DNA of 64,000 nt, from assembly GCA_030686995.1 (NCBI GenBank), contig CM060709.1:129858373-129922372 (forward strand), written 5' to 3'. A program made the position numbers and the translations under genes. The notes beneath the pieces were generated by a model. That model did no database searches, had not been told where the DNA came from, and saw nothing but the letters and a program-made list of their open reading frames with translations. Below are positions 50,251-59,678 of this stretch, piece by piece. Numbering within the stretch: the first letter of the stretch is position 1; the number at the start of each line of letters is the position of its first letter. The stretch is from Artemisia argyi. Taxonomy: Eukaryota; Streptophyta; Magnoliopsida; Asterales; Asteraceae.

Positions 50251-50529
50251 ATGGCTAACCAACCAGCTGAGGTGCAAACAACAATCCTTACCCGATTACG
50301 CATTGAACAAGAAAATGAACTTAAGTTGATTAACAACTTGTTTGGTGAGATCGCTCGTACTATTCGACAGAGGGAGTCTCGTGCTCCAGAGGTCGAAAGG
50401 TTACGTGAGCAGCCTCAAGACCATCCAATAATCAGGGTCGGTCTAGAAACCCTTTTAAGAAATGATGAAACGGATTTGCAAATTCAAGTCGCCTTGAAAA
50501 TGGTCAGGGAACAAGTGTTGCAAGTTTGA
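50251..50529 (+). CDS. Small ORF of unknown function (92 aa)
   Basis: Begins MANQPAEVQTTILTRLRIEQENEL in a good plant start context (ACTATGGCT), with an AT-rich leader (TCAACAAACA) and ATAAATATATTA about 70 bp upstream. The protein is predicted mostly helical and charged (NNLFGEIARTIRQRESRAPEVERLREQ, ALKMVREQVLQV). I recognise no family. It lies between a Tourist-like MITE and long T-runs, so it may belong to a larger degenerate transposon rather than be a host gene. Confidence 0.35.
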   Translation: MANQPAEVQTTILTRLRIEQENELKLINNLFGEIARTIRQRESRAPEVERLREQPQDHPIIRVGLETLLRNDETDLQIQVALKMVREQVLQV

Positions 50530-50712
50530 GAAGTCAGCACTCATCGATAATTACAAGTCTATTTAAATTGTATCGTTATTTTACGTTTCGTATTGTTTTG
50601 CATTCGATATTGAATTTTAAGTTGTGATTTGATTTTTAAATCGTAGGGGTTGAATTTGTAATTTTTTCATTTTGGTATTCAAAAAAGGAACTAATATTAC
50701 AAGGGCCAAAAG

Positions 50713-50763
<51 letters not shown>

Positions 50764-50995
50764 TTACCCCTTGTTAACGCACGTTAAGGGCTTAACGTGG
50801 CTCCTTAACTCACCTCTTGCCTTCCTATGCTGGTAAGATAACTTGGTCCATTTGTGAGGTGCGTTAAAACTTAACGCAGGTGACAAAGTCACCTTACCGC
50901 ATGGTCTAAAGTAAACACCCATATATATCTACTTTGTCCACCACTAGTACGCAATTCGTGGTTTGAAGTTGTAACACTAAGATAAGATTAGGCTA

Positions 50996-51040
<45 letters not shown>

Positions 51041-51312
51041 AAAAATTGATTTTGAATAGAGTAGACTTTAAAATCGTCCATGTAGCTTGTTCATTTCTAA
51101 GCTATTAGCATTAATTATTTTTAAAAGACCATAAGTCTCACGATAACCATATGTCAGATGGATGGTTTTTTCTTAACCTTTCATCAAACTTTTTGCCTTT
51201 TAAGTATGATTCATGATAATAGCTTCTCACTTGGATGGATTCTGCCAAAATTGTCAAACCACAAACATATTTTAGTTTACTTTCATTATCGCTAATTTAA
51301 CGAGGTTTGAAG
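50530..51312. other. Repeat-rich intergenic DNA, no gene
   Basis: Two T-homopolymers (50718-50760 and 50998-51037) bracket a segment with repeated TTAACGCA/CTTAACG words (50770-50880). From about 51140 the sequence resembles 1950-2090 (ACCACAAACATATTTTAGTTTACTTTCATTATCGC), the F-box array flank. Confidence 0.5.
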
Positions 51313-51512
51313 CAGAGACGGAGACAGTGGGGGAGCCAGGGGGTGCTCGGCCCCCTCCAACACGCCCAATCGCTTTGCTATTTACCTTATAAAATTTAAG
51401 CATATGACGCAAGTATAGGCAAATGACCCCCCTAACCTTTAGTTAAATTACTTTGTTAGCTTGAGAAAAATTTTTTGACCCCCTTTATTTCTAATTCGTG
51501 GCTCCGTCCCTT
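51313..51512. mobile_element. hAT-type MITE, 200 bp
   Basis: Ends CAGAGACGGAG and GGCTCCGTCCCTT, with the exact 8-bp duplication GTTTGAAG (51305-51312 and 51513-51520). It is inserted in the array flank that is uninterrupted near 2060-2090. Non-coding. Confidence 0.8.
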
Positions 51513-51724
51513 GTTTGAAGAACTATATAAAAGAAAAGTTTCAAGAAAGATGACTAATGATAGGTAGATCCTAATGGATGTCCAACTTAATATATGTACA
51601 TGCATAAATTATCAAATAGCTGACTTAGTAGCCGTTTATATATAAATCTTTTCGCATGTAACTGAAGTTGAAAGAACAGTTAAAGCTTTAAAGGGTCTTA
51701 AAAGTTTACGATATTTAGTTTATA

Positions 51725-52475
51725 CTAGACGAGTACCCGTGCATAGCAACGGGATTTTATAGCGACAGATAGTTTATTGATAAAAAAAAGTTTATAGGTT
51801 AAACATAATGTTTTGAAGATTTGGGAATTACATAATGTTTTGAAACCAGATTTGACTCGGGTGGTTCAACTGGTTGAACCGTTCCGGTCGAAAAACGGGT
51901 TTGAAGCGTCCCAGGTCAACCCGGTTTGTGTTTTAATTTGTTGTATTTAATTTGGTATATATGTTTTTAATTGGTTGTACAATGTGAATAAATCATTGTA
52001 CTTTTAAGTAATGGATAATGTTTTAAAACCAGGTTCAACCCGGGTGGTTCAACCGGTTGAACCGTTCTAGTCGAAAAATGGGTCGATTTAAACCAGGTCA
52101 ACTTGCTAGGTTGGGTCAAAAATGGGTCAAATTAAACTGGGCCAGCCCGCCGGGTTTGAAGCGTCCCGGGTCAACCCGATTTGTGTTTGAATTGGTTGTA
52201 TTTAAACCGGGCCAACTTGATAGGTTGGGTCGAAACCGGGTCAACCCGCCGGATTTAAAGCGTCCCGGGTCAACCCGATTTGAGTTTGAATTGGTTGTAT
52301 TTAATTTGGTAGATATGCTTTAATTTGGTTGTACAATGTGAATAAATAATTGTACTTTTAAGTATTGGGTGTTTTAATAAGAGTATTAATTACATTGCAC
52401 TTTCTCTCACATTTGACCATTGTTAAAAACTCAACATTTCACTTTTGACCATTTTTCTATTATAAGTAGTAAAGA
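51725..52475 (-). mobile_element. Helitron H3, 751 bp
   Basis: The minus strand starts TCTTTACTACTTATAATAG and ends CCCGTTGCTATGCACGGG, TACTCGT, CTAG. It is inserted between A and T without duplication. The paralogous empty site at 1797-1825 (TTTAGTTCATATTAAAGATGAG) matches the rejoined flanks here (TTTAGTTTATA + TTAACGATGAA). The interior has three long tandem-like units of GGTCAACCCG...TTTGAATTGGTTGTA. The overlapping 88-codon ORF is repeat-derived. Confidence 0.9.
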
Positions 52476-52550
52476 TTAACGATGAATAAGGTAATGATAA
52501 ACCTTAGATAAAATTTAGCACTAAACTCAACAAATATGCAATGAACCAAA

Positions 52551-52866
52551 TTACTAAAACATACATTTACCGGGAAGTGTTAGTCCAAAACACTGTAGCA
52601 AAAAGCTACAGTAATTTATACTCATATCGCTACAGTAGAATGTACAGTAGATAACGGTTGTTATGTACTTAATGGCCGTTAAGTACTAACGACCGTTAAC
52701 TTTGATTTTTTTTAAATTTCGCCTGCAATTGATCTTTCGTCTTACAGTTTCGTTACAAATTTAGTCCTTATGTTCATTGCAAATTTAGTCCTTATATCTA
52801 ACGGTCGTTAAGTGCACTAACTACTTTGACAAAATACCCCGCGACAACGCGCGGGTGATCCACCTC
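52551..52866 (+). mobile_element. Helitron-like insertion, diverged
   Basis: About 316 bp between ACCAAA and TACCCAAC, which are contiguous at 8254 and 4668, so it is a clean A|T insertion without duplication. It ends with the hairpin CCCGCGACAACGCGCGGG, an 11-nt spacer and CTCG rather than CTAG, and starts TTAC rather than TC. It has an internal direct repeat (AAATTTAGTCCTTAT, twice). Confidence 0.5.
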
Positions 52867-53108
52867 GTACCCAACAAACTGCAAGTATTAGCAATGTATT
52901 ATCAAATTGGCATGATCCTAGTTAACATATCCTAGTTAACATATCGGTTAAATATCTAGACAGGTATTATAAATAATTATATTAAACAAAAAAATTAACT
53001 ATTTACAATGCAAAATAATAATAATAATAATAATAATAATTAATAAAATATAAAATAAAACAATAAATAAAATAAAAAATTAAATTAAAAAAATATATTT
53101 GCAGGTAG

Positions 53109-53400
53109 TAAGGGTGCGCATTTCGACCGTTTGGACCGGACCGACCGAAGGACCAACGGTTCGGTCTCGGTCCGGGATTTTTTATTAATTCGGTCCTCGG
53201 TCCGGTCCGGACCGACCAAAAAACCGAAAAAACTTGCCTAAATCTTGCCTAATTGGACCGGACCAACCGAAGACCGACCGGACCGGACCGAACCGACCAC
53301 ATTCGGTCCGGTCTCAATCTATGGTATTTTCCAAACTCGGTCTTCGGTCCGGTCCGGTCTTGGCCGGTCTGGTCCGGTTTTTGGACCGTGATCACCCCTA
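53109..53400. mobile_element. hAT-like foldback MITE rich in ACCGG
   Basis: Ends TAAGGGTGCGCA and GTGATCACCCCTA. Flanking 8-mers GCAGGTAG and GCAGGTTG agree at 7 of 8. The interior is dense in GGTCCGGTCC/GGACCGGACCG words, making it nearly self-complementary. Non-coding. Confidence 0.75.
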
Positions 53401-53519
53401 GCAGGTTGGCCAACCTCATCCGGACCCTTTAATTGGCTCTAAACAATTGCTCGTTTTGACTCTATGGATTTTCACGAAAAAGTTTAGAAGAATATAGCAT
53501 TTCTTAAAAGTGACTAAAG

Positions 53520-53737
53520 CCTATGTTTGGCACAAAGCTTTTTGGAGCTTTTTTAGGCAATGAGCGGTGAATAATGAGCTTTTTGATTTTTAGTGTTCGT
53601 TTGGTATGAGAGCTGTGGGCTTTGCTATTTTTTAGAAAAGCTCATTTTCTCAATGTTTCTTTATGAAGCTGTGAGCTTTTTTGGCTACTGCTCACAGCTC
53701 ACTGCTACTGCTTACAACTACTTTTGCCAAACATACC
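53520..53737. mobile_element. Small MITE with TATGTTTGGC ends
   Basis: Ends CCTATGTTTGGCA and TTTGCCAAACATACC are inverted repeats, flanked by CTAAAG on both sides (53514-53519 and 53738-53743). 218 bp, with AGCTTTTT/GCTCACAGCTCA words. Superfamily not assigned. Confidence 0.6.
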
Positions 53738-55158
53738 CTAAAGGTTTTACACAATTGAGGATATGAATAAGAATCTAAGGATATGAATAAGAATCTAAGA
53801 AAGATCTTTTCAAGGACACAAAGTTGAAATAAAGTACGCGCAAGAGAGACCAAGATTATAAACAATATAGCAAGTTAACAAATACAATCACGCTTACCCT
53901 CTCGAATCTATATTTTCCGCCGTTAGGAGATCGTGTACAAAAACAAGGTCATAACTTAATTAGAGAAATTATAACTAGAAACTAAGTTGTAGCTTACTAG
54001 TGCAAGATTATAAATAAAAAAAACCAAGTTCAAAATTATGCTATTTTATTTTTTATTTTTACAATCTCACTATTTTGAAAATAGTAAGATTGTGAAAATA
54101 AAAAATAAAAAGAAAGAAAGAAACGCAGTTAACTGTTACAAGATTATGGTCCAATACCATGATTAGCTATTGTTTAGTTGGATATGAAGTTAAGAAGAAG
54201 AAAATAGATAACAAAAATATACAAGGGTCTAGGCCTTGTTTACTTTTATTTGTTAGTTAAGGGCATGTGGGTCCGGGTGGGTCCTCTTCTCTTAGAACGT
54301 CTGGCTGGTAACATGTGAGGTTTTATATCCCTTTAATAGACAAACTTTGTAATAAAAGTTAGTGGACCCATCAAATAAAAAATGTTAATATATGTGAATG
54401 GGTCCCACTCCCATTAGTGGACAGAGCTTGCAAAAGAAAAAGAAACGGAACCTAACTGTGCCATGGATGATGTAACATTTGGAAAGGAAAAGTTTGACAA
54501 CCCATGAAGCAATGTAACCTCCGACTCCTGTTAGTTACACCAGAACCCGACAACCTGAATCACCTGACCCGACGTAACCCAACCCGATAACCCAAGTTCT
54601 TATTGGGTCGGGTTGCGGGTCACTTTTCCAAAACTCAAAACCCGACTCAGCCGGACCTGATAACACACTACCTGTCACACACATCTTCTTCATCCCTTCC
54701 ATGTCTTGATCAGAATACTAGAATATAAACCAAATGATTGCGATTTTGAGTTTAAGTGTTGTCTCAGTTATCTCCTAAACAGACATATTTTGAGTTAATA
54801 TATCTCCCTTAAGTTTTACAAAGTATTTGCAATTTTTCAAATAATTCAAAAAAGACAAACAAATTAATTGCAGTTGAGGAAAGTTGAACGTTAGTTACTA
54901 GGAAAAAACTCAATCTCTTATTTTATCTTGTTTAGCATTATTTCAGTTACATGTTTGTTTGCCTCAGGATACATGATGCAGTAAACTAATACGGAGTATA
55001 CCATAATAACGCTTGTGGGATGGTTTACTTTAAATTACCTTGATGGTCTGATATATGGTGTTCTTTTTTTCTTTTCTCTTTTACTATATAGACAAGAAAA
55101 CTTGAAGAAAAAACTACGGTAATAACCCTATGGATCATGGACATATATCTGGAATTTA
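53738..55158. other. Intergenic DNA with a long snapback hairpin, no gene
   Basis: No coding region supported. 54044-54076 and 54078-54110 form a 33-bp near-perfect inverted repeat (31 of 33) around a single base. 54535-54670 has inverted CCCAACCCGAT/GGGTCGGGTT words. The rest is AT-rich. Confidence 0.6.
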
Positions 55159-55426
55159 CACTATGTTCTCAAGTTGATGAAAAGGGGTGAAATGAAGTGA
55201 AAGTGATAAATGTAAAAATGCTCATGTTCTCAAGTTTTTTTTAAGAATGAAAGTGAAAGGAATGGAGTGAAAGTAGAAGGATTTTGCCTTTAAAACTTTT
55301 ACCCCACTTTAGGGGTGAAACATCACTTTATTTCCTCTTCATTTCTTTACTTCCTTTTTTTTTACTCCACTTTCACTTTCTTCTTATTTATTTATTTATT
55401 TATTTATTTATTTTGAGAACACGGTG
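55159..55426. mobile_element. Tourist-like MITE, 268 bp
   Basis: Inverted ends CACTATGTTCTCAA and TTGAGAACACGGTG, with the 3-bp duplication TTA (55156-55158 and 55427-55429). Internal GTGAAAGTG/CACTTTCAC arms extend the palindrome, and an (ATTT)n run lies near 55385-55413. Confidence 0.7.
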
Positions 55427-55561
55427 TTAACTTTCAAATATAAATGACGAAAACAACATACTATACTCGAGAGAAACTAATGCAATCAATTACCATCTCT
55501 TATGCTAATTAATGATAAATTTTTACACAACAGAGAGCGACTAATGCAGTTAGCCATTACC

Positions 55562-55593
<32 letters not shown>

Positions 55594-55605
55594 TCTTGAA
55601 ATGTT

Positions 55606-55830
55606 TTGTAATTCCACTTCCTAAGAAGTAAAAAAGGTGCTTGCACCGCTTATTCACAATATCATCATAAGAGTCGTAAGGGTCATGCACTCCTGTGAAA
55701 TGGTTTGAATGATGCTATAACCCACCGGTGGGAAGTCTAATGCAGGTGCAGTAAGAGCTTGATTGCAGACCCCAGAGTGATCCTCAACTGATGTAGATGC
55801 TGGCAGTCATCGCTCTAGTTCTGCTCCGCT
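55606..55830 (-). other. Conserved downstream block of F-box D
   Basis: Best-preserved partner of 2334-2549. Minus-strand words APALDFPPVGYS and HDPYDSYDDIVNK match copy A at the peptide level but lie in two frames here, so a coding frame, if it existed, is broken. It continues into flank shared with 9480-9850. Confidence 0.45.
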
Positions 55831-56151
55831 ATTTACAGTTGGGATATACTTGCATGATTGTATTGTGTCTAGCAACTTTCTAGGCTTTCCTATTTAGCAT
55901 ATTGTCGCATGAAGACTGATAAACTCATGTTTGTACTTCCGAATTAACCAATAAAGCCCCTGAGCAAAGTGAGAGGAGAGTGTAACAAAAAGGTACTAAG
56001 CCAAGAATGGCAAAATACTTCAACATGTGAGGCATGTTATTATTGATTATTACTCAAGCAATAATTGTATGATACTAACATGAAATGCATAAACCGTGAT
56101 TATAATAAAGAGATTGTTTTCAGCAGCCATAGAAACTTCAAATACATAAAC

Positions 56152-57563
56152 CGGAAAATTGCACAGATAGGTAATGAACTTTGAAAAATTTCTAATGTTA
56201 GGTAATGAACTCTCAAAAATACTAATATAATCAACAAAACTTGTTGAAACCTTTAATGTTATGCTATATGACCGTTTAAGCTTATTGGGCCACGTGTAAC
56301 CACACAAATCGTCTATTTGACTGTTTATATCACCACCTGTCCACCATTTATCTTCTTCAACATTAATCTCACATATGAACACAAAAATCTATCTTGTTCC
56401 AACCTAATTATTAACAATCGTCAATCCACAATGAAACCAAAATTAGGACGAAAACAAGCTTTGGCCGTGAGTTTGAACCCACGGCTTTGGCTCGACTCCA
56501 CAACAACCACAATCAAAAATGATACCAACCATTTTTCTTATAAACTTGATTTTATAAAATCATTTTTAAACCCCAAAACCCTTAAAGTAATTAGTTACAA
56601 CTCGTTTACACGAGTATATATCCCACCGTCGCAACGAGAGGCGAAGGACGGTGGGTCTCACCTTCTTGAGCTCTAAATATCGTGGATCTACAATTTCTTG
56701 GTGATGGTGAGGTGCTAGCGTGACGATGGTGGTGGTTACGAGGTGTTTGATGATGATTGGTGGAGTGTGTTGTGGTTATCCGTGACAAGGAGGTCATGAG
56801 TAAAGTGTTGGTGGTGGAGTTATGATAATGGTGGTGGCGGTGTGGTGCTGTGGTGACCGGAAAAGATGGCCGGAGAGGAGAGTGTGGTGATGGGTGCTAG
56901 GTGTGAATGAAGGGATACCAAACTCTAAAATGAGAAGTGATGGGTTCGAGGTTGTAATTGATATCCTGTTATCATCAAACTAATGATTATAAGGTTGTAA
57001 TTGATATCCTGTTTACATTCATGATTATTCGGCCAATCACTACTCTTTGAAGAAGCCGTTGTCTCTTGTTGAAGTGGACATTCACCATAGTCCTAAACAC
57101 TTTATTGTAAATGTTTGGTCGAATTCTTGTTCTTTTTTTTTCTCTCTTCTAAAAGTTGTGTATGATATTTTGTTAGTTTATTGTTTCATTATCGGTTTGG
57201 TGTATAAGATATGGAAATGTTTGTTGGGAGATGAAAGAGGTAGGACCAAATGCCCAAAAAAAAAAAAAAAAAAAAAAAAGTTAGTTTTCAAGTTAGGGAC
57301 TATGAATGCAATAAAAAAAGTCAAAGGATGATATATGCAAGTCAACACTAACCACAAGGACCATCCGTGTAATTTACTCTTAACTTTATTAAAGTCTGGT
57401 ACAATGGTAACCGGTTGCACCGGTTACAAGTTGCAAAAGTAGCACATATTGCATAACTTTAACGGTTTCAGCAAGTTTCGTATGTTATATTAATATTTTA
57501 GAAAGTTCGTTACCTAACATTGAAAATTTTCCAAAGTTCGTTACCTATCTGTGTAATTTTCCC
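56152..57563. mobile_element. Mutator-like element (MULE), non-autonomous, 1.4 kb
   Basis: Long inverted ends of about 75 bp: GGAAAATTGCACAGATAGG at left and the complement GGGAAAATTACACAGATAGG at right, continuing through GTAA(T/C)GAACTTT. The exact 9-bp duplication TACATAAAC lies at 56143-56151 and 57564-57572. No MURA transposase is present. The interior has a GGTGGTG-rich, GC-richer patch (56640-56910) unlike its surroundings and a MULE-end-like piece near 57340-57375 (complement AAATTACACGGATGGTCC), so it is composite. ORFs of 60-119 codons have no motif I recognise. Confidence 0.85.
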
Positions 57564-57739
57564 TACATAAACATGTCATCAAATGATAGTCTTTTCCAAG
57601 AATGACATTACCCGTCCACATAAAAACATTGATAGAAAAATATTGAAAGTGATTTTCCCACACCTTAACTACAGACTAGGCCCTCATGAGACAACATATC
57701 ACTTTGTAAATCCATACCTTGCAATGTGGCCATCATATC

Positions 57740-58530
57740 AATTAAGGTCAGAATATACACAACCATCCGACTGATTCAGCAGAAGCAGCGTTTCCTTGTA
57801 ATAATCCATGAAGAATGAACCTTTTTTTTCCAGAAATCCCAAGATTATTGATGTGTTCTTTGCGTGGTTCATAAAATACAAATGCCGTAAACTCTTCGTC
57901 CTCCTTTTGAGTTTCCATCACAAGTTCACCATTCTTCCTAAATCCCAAGACATTGTATATTCTGTAACCAGGTTTGCTAACGGTGAAAAGATTTGTAAAA
58001 GACTCATCATGCTCCATCTTCCATACACCACAACCAAGTATCCCCATCTCACTATTGGGTACAAACAGAACAAGTGACTCCCTTTGCTTTGATATGAATA
58101 AACTGAAGTATGAGAAGTTTCTTGTGTCACATACGCTACGTGGTATGTGTACGATTCTAAATTATTTAGCAATCAAATCAAATGATAGGATAATTAAATA
58201 GAAGCTAGATATGACAAACTCATAAGCAACCCAATAAATACATCTACCTATAACAACTTGAAATGATGCAAGTTTCACTTGTAAGCGAGGCGGATTGCTA
58301 CACAGAGTCGGGTTCCATCTCTTAGAGCTCAATGTAAAAATGTGAACTTGTACAAGAACTTCCCACGATATGAAAAGGCGACAATGATAGGATCACTGGT
58401 GACTGGACAAACCATAAAACCAAAAGATCTTTTGATTATAGGCAAACATCCTTTTTTTGGATCAGGTAAGGCAATACCAACAGAATTTTTGAGTGAAGGG
58501 TTCCAAAGAACAAACATCATTTTTGTTAAT
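57740..58530 (-). pseudogene. F-box gene D, 3' half only, frameshifted
   Basis: Paralogous to the C-terminal two thirds of copies A-C. MFVLWNPSLKNSVGIALPDP and FGFMVCPVTSDPIIV are in one frame (to 58329). GVWKMEHDESFTNLFT, VLGFRKNGELVMETQKEDEEF and INNLGISGKK are in another (58047 downward). A frame change at a T-run (57820-57828) scrambles the tail. The F-box and N-terminus are absent: homology stops near 58530, about 180 bp before a copia LTR. The missing part could lie beyond the window, on the far side of that element. Confidence 0.85.
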
Positions 58531-58712
58531 ACAAATATCGCCTAAAAATGTTATTTATATTTTACGATCTTTGCTAAGTTTTGTTAACGACAAAGTGTAA
58601 ACTTTAGTTTTTAGTAAAACATAATTTTAGTTTAAAGACTTGCATAATTAGACATTTGCTACATTTACATTTCATGTAAAACACAACATTTTTATATTTC
58701 TTAAAATATAAA
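58531..58712. other. AT-rich spacer between F-box D and the copia LTR
   Basis: No homology to the other F-box copies and no ORF. It may belong to the copia LTR if the LTR starts earlier than assumed. Confidence 0.35.
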
Positions 58713-59621
58713 TGTCACATCCCATTTATGGTAAGTTTGTGTCAAACACATCAATATGCATTTAAGGAAAGATTGTGTGTTTGACTCACAATAAGTTCTC
58801 TTACACAAGTAAGTGTTTGACTTGAAATAAGTTGATGTGACTTTGGTTGGTTTGGAATGATTTATTGCAAAACTTCTGTCAGACCTGGCGGAACCTTGGA
58901 GGTACACGGGTGGAACCCATCTGAGGGTTCCGCCGTATCCGCCAGAGCTGCTGAAGGTCTTGCTATAAATACCAAGCCATTTGTTAGAATTTTGCTTGAT
59001 CACTTCTCATTACATTTACACATACACATTCATATCATTCATCTAACCCTTTAACATTTCATTTTTGTGTGAAGATTCTTTTGTGGCAAAGAAGTTCACA
59101 AGTATATATAAAGTTACAAGTATTCAACACAACGTTGCAAGACTTGTTAGCTTAGCATCATGTAGACTTTGTGTAGTTTACACTTCATTTGATTGTGTGT
59201 TTTCAGTTGTGATCGGTTAGTATTTTAGGCCTTAAAATACATAGTGTGACGGGAGTTGTTGTACCCTTGTAAAAGAACTAACGGGAGTGGTTGTACCCTT
59301 GTAAAAGAACTCGACATCTAGCTTAGTATCGGTAAACGTGTATAAGTGACGTGTAAGGTTTTCTCCGCCGGTGAAAGGAGCTTGTTGACTAGTGAAAGAA
59401 ACTCTCGAGGTGGATACTCGGGGCATGGACGTAGGGCAAGGAAAAAGAGTCCTTGTAGTCGAACCACGATAAATACTCGTGTTGTGGTTTGATCATTTCT
59501 TTCTTTATACTTGCATATTATATATTGTCTTTGAGTTTATATCTTTGATTAAACGGAAAGTTTCAAAAGATAATTAAACGAAAAACCGGTAAAACTATTC
59601 AACCTCCCTTCTAGTTTTCCA
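58713..59621 (+). repeat. 5' LTR of a copia element (start approximate)
   Basis: Inferred LTR from TGTCACATCCC (58713) to CTAGTTTTCCA (59621), just before a primer-site-like TGGCATCAAGAGCT (59626-59639). A TATA box TATAAATA is at 58964-58971. The 3' LTR is outside the window, so the left edge and the target duplication cannot be confirmed. A direct repeat (GGGAGT(T/G)GTTGTACCCTTG) lies near 59250-59300. GGCGGAACC and GGTTCCGCC form an inverted pair at 58880-58935. Confidence 0.55.
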
Positions 59622-59625
59622 TAAT

Positions 59626-59639
59626 TGGCATCAAGAGCT
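59626..59639 (+). promoter_or_regulatory. Primer-site-like sequence of the copia element
   Basis: TGGCATCAAGAGCT, five bases after the presumed LTR end. Compare the tRNA-iMet site TGGTATCAGAGC; it has a changed base and an extra A. Confidence 0.5.
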
Positions 59640-59678
59640 ACGTTACTCAAGCTTTTAAAATAGATTGTGTTTTAAAAC

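Larger units (their letters stand above)
51614..52910. repeat. Inter-F-box module X, copy 4 (interrupted)
   Basis: 51614-51724, 52476-52550 and 52867-52910 together align with 1695-1900 and 8088-8280. The gaps are exactly the two insertions at 51725-52475 and 52551-52866. Confidence 0.75.

Noticed and set aside
52057..52323. 88-codon ORF with repeated RPGSTRF words
   Set aside because: It reads through the GGTCAACCCG tandem units of Helitron H3; repeat-derived, not a protein.
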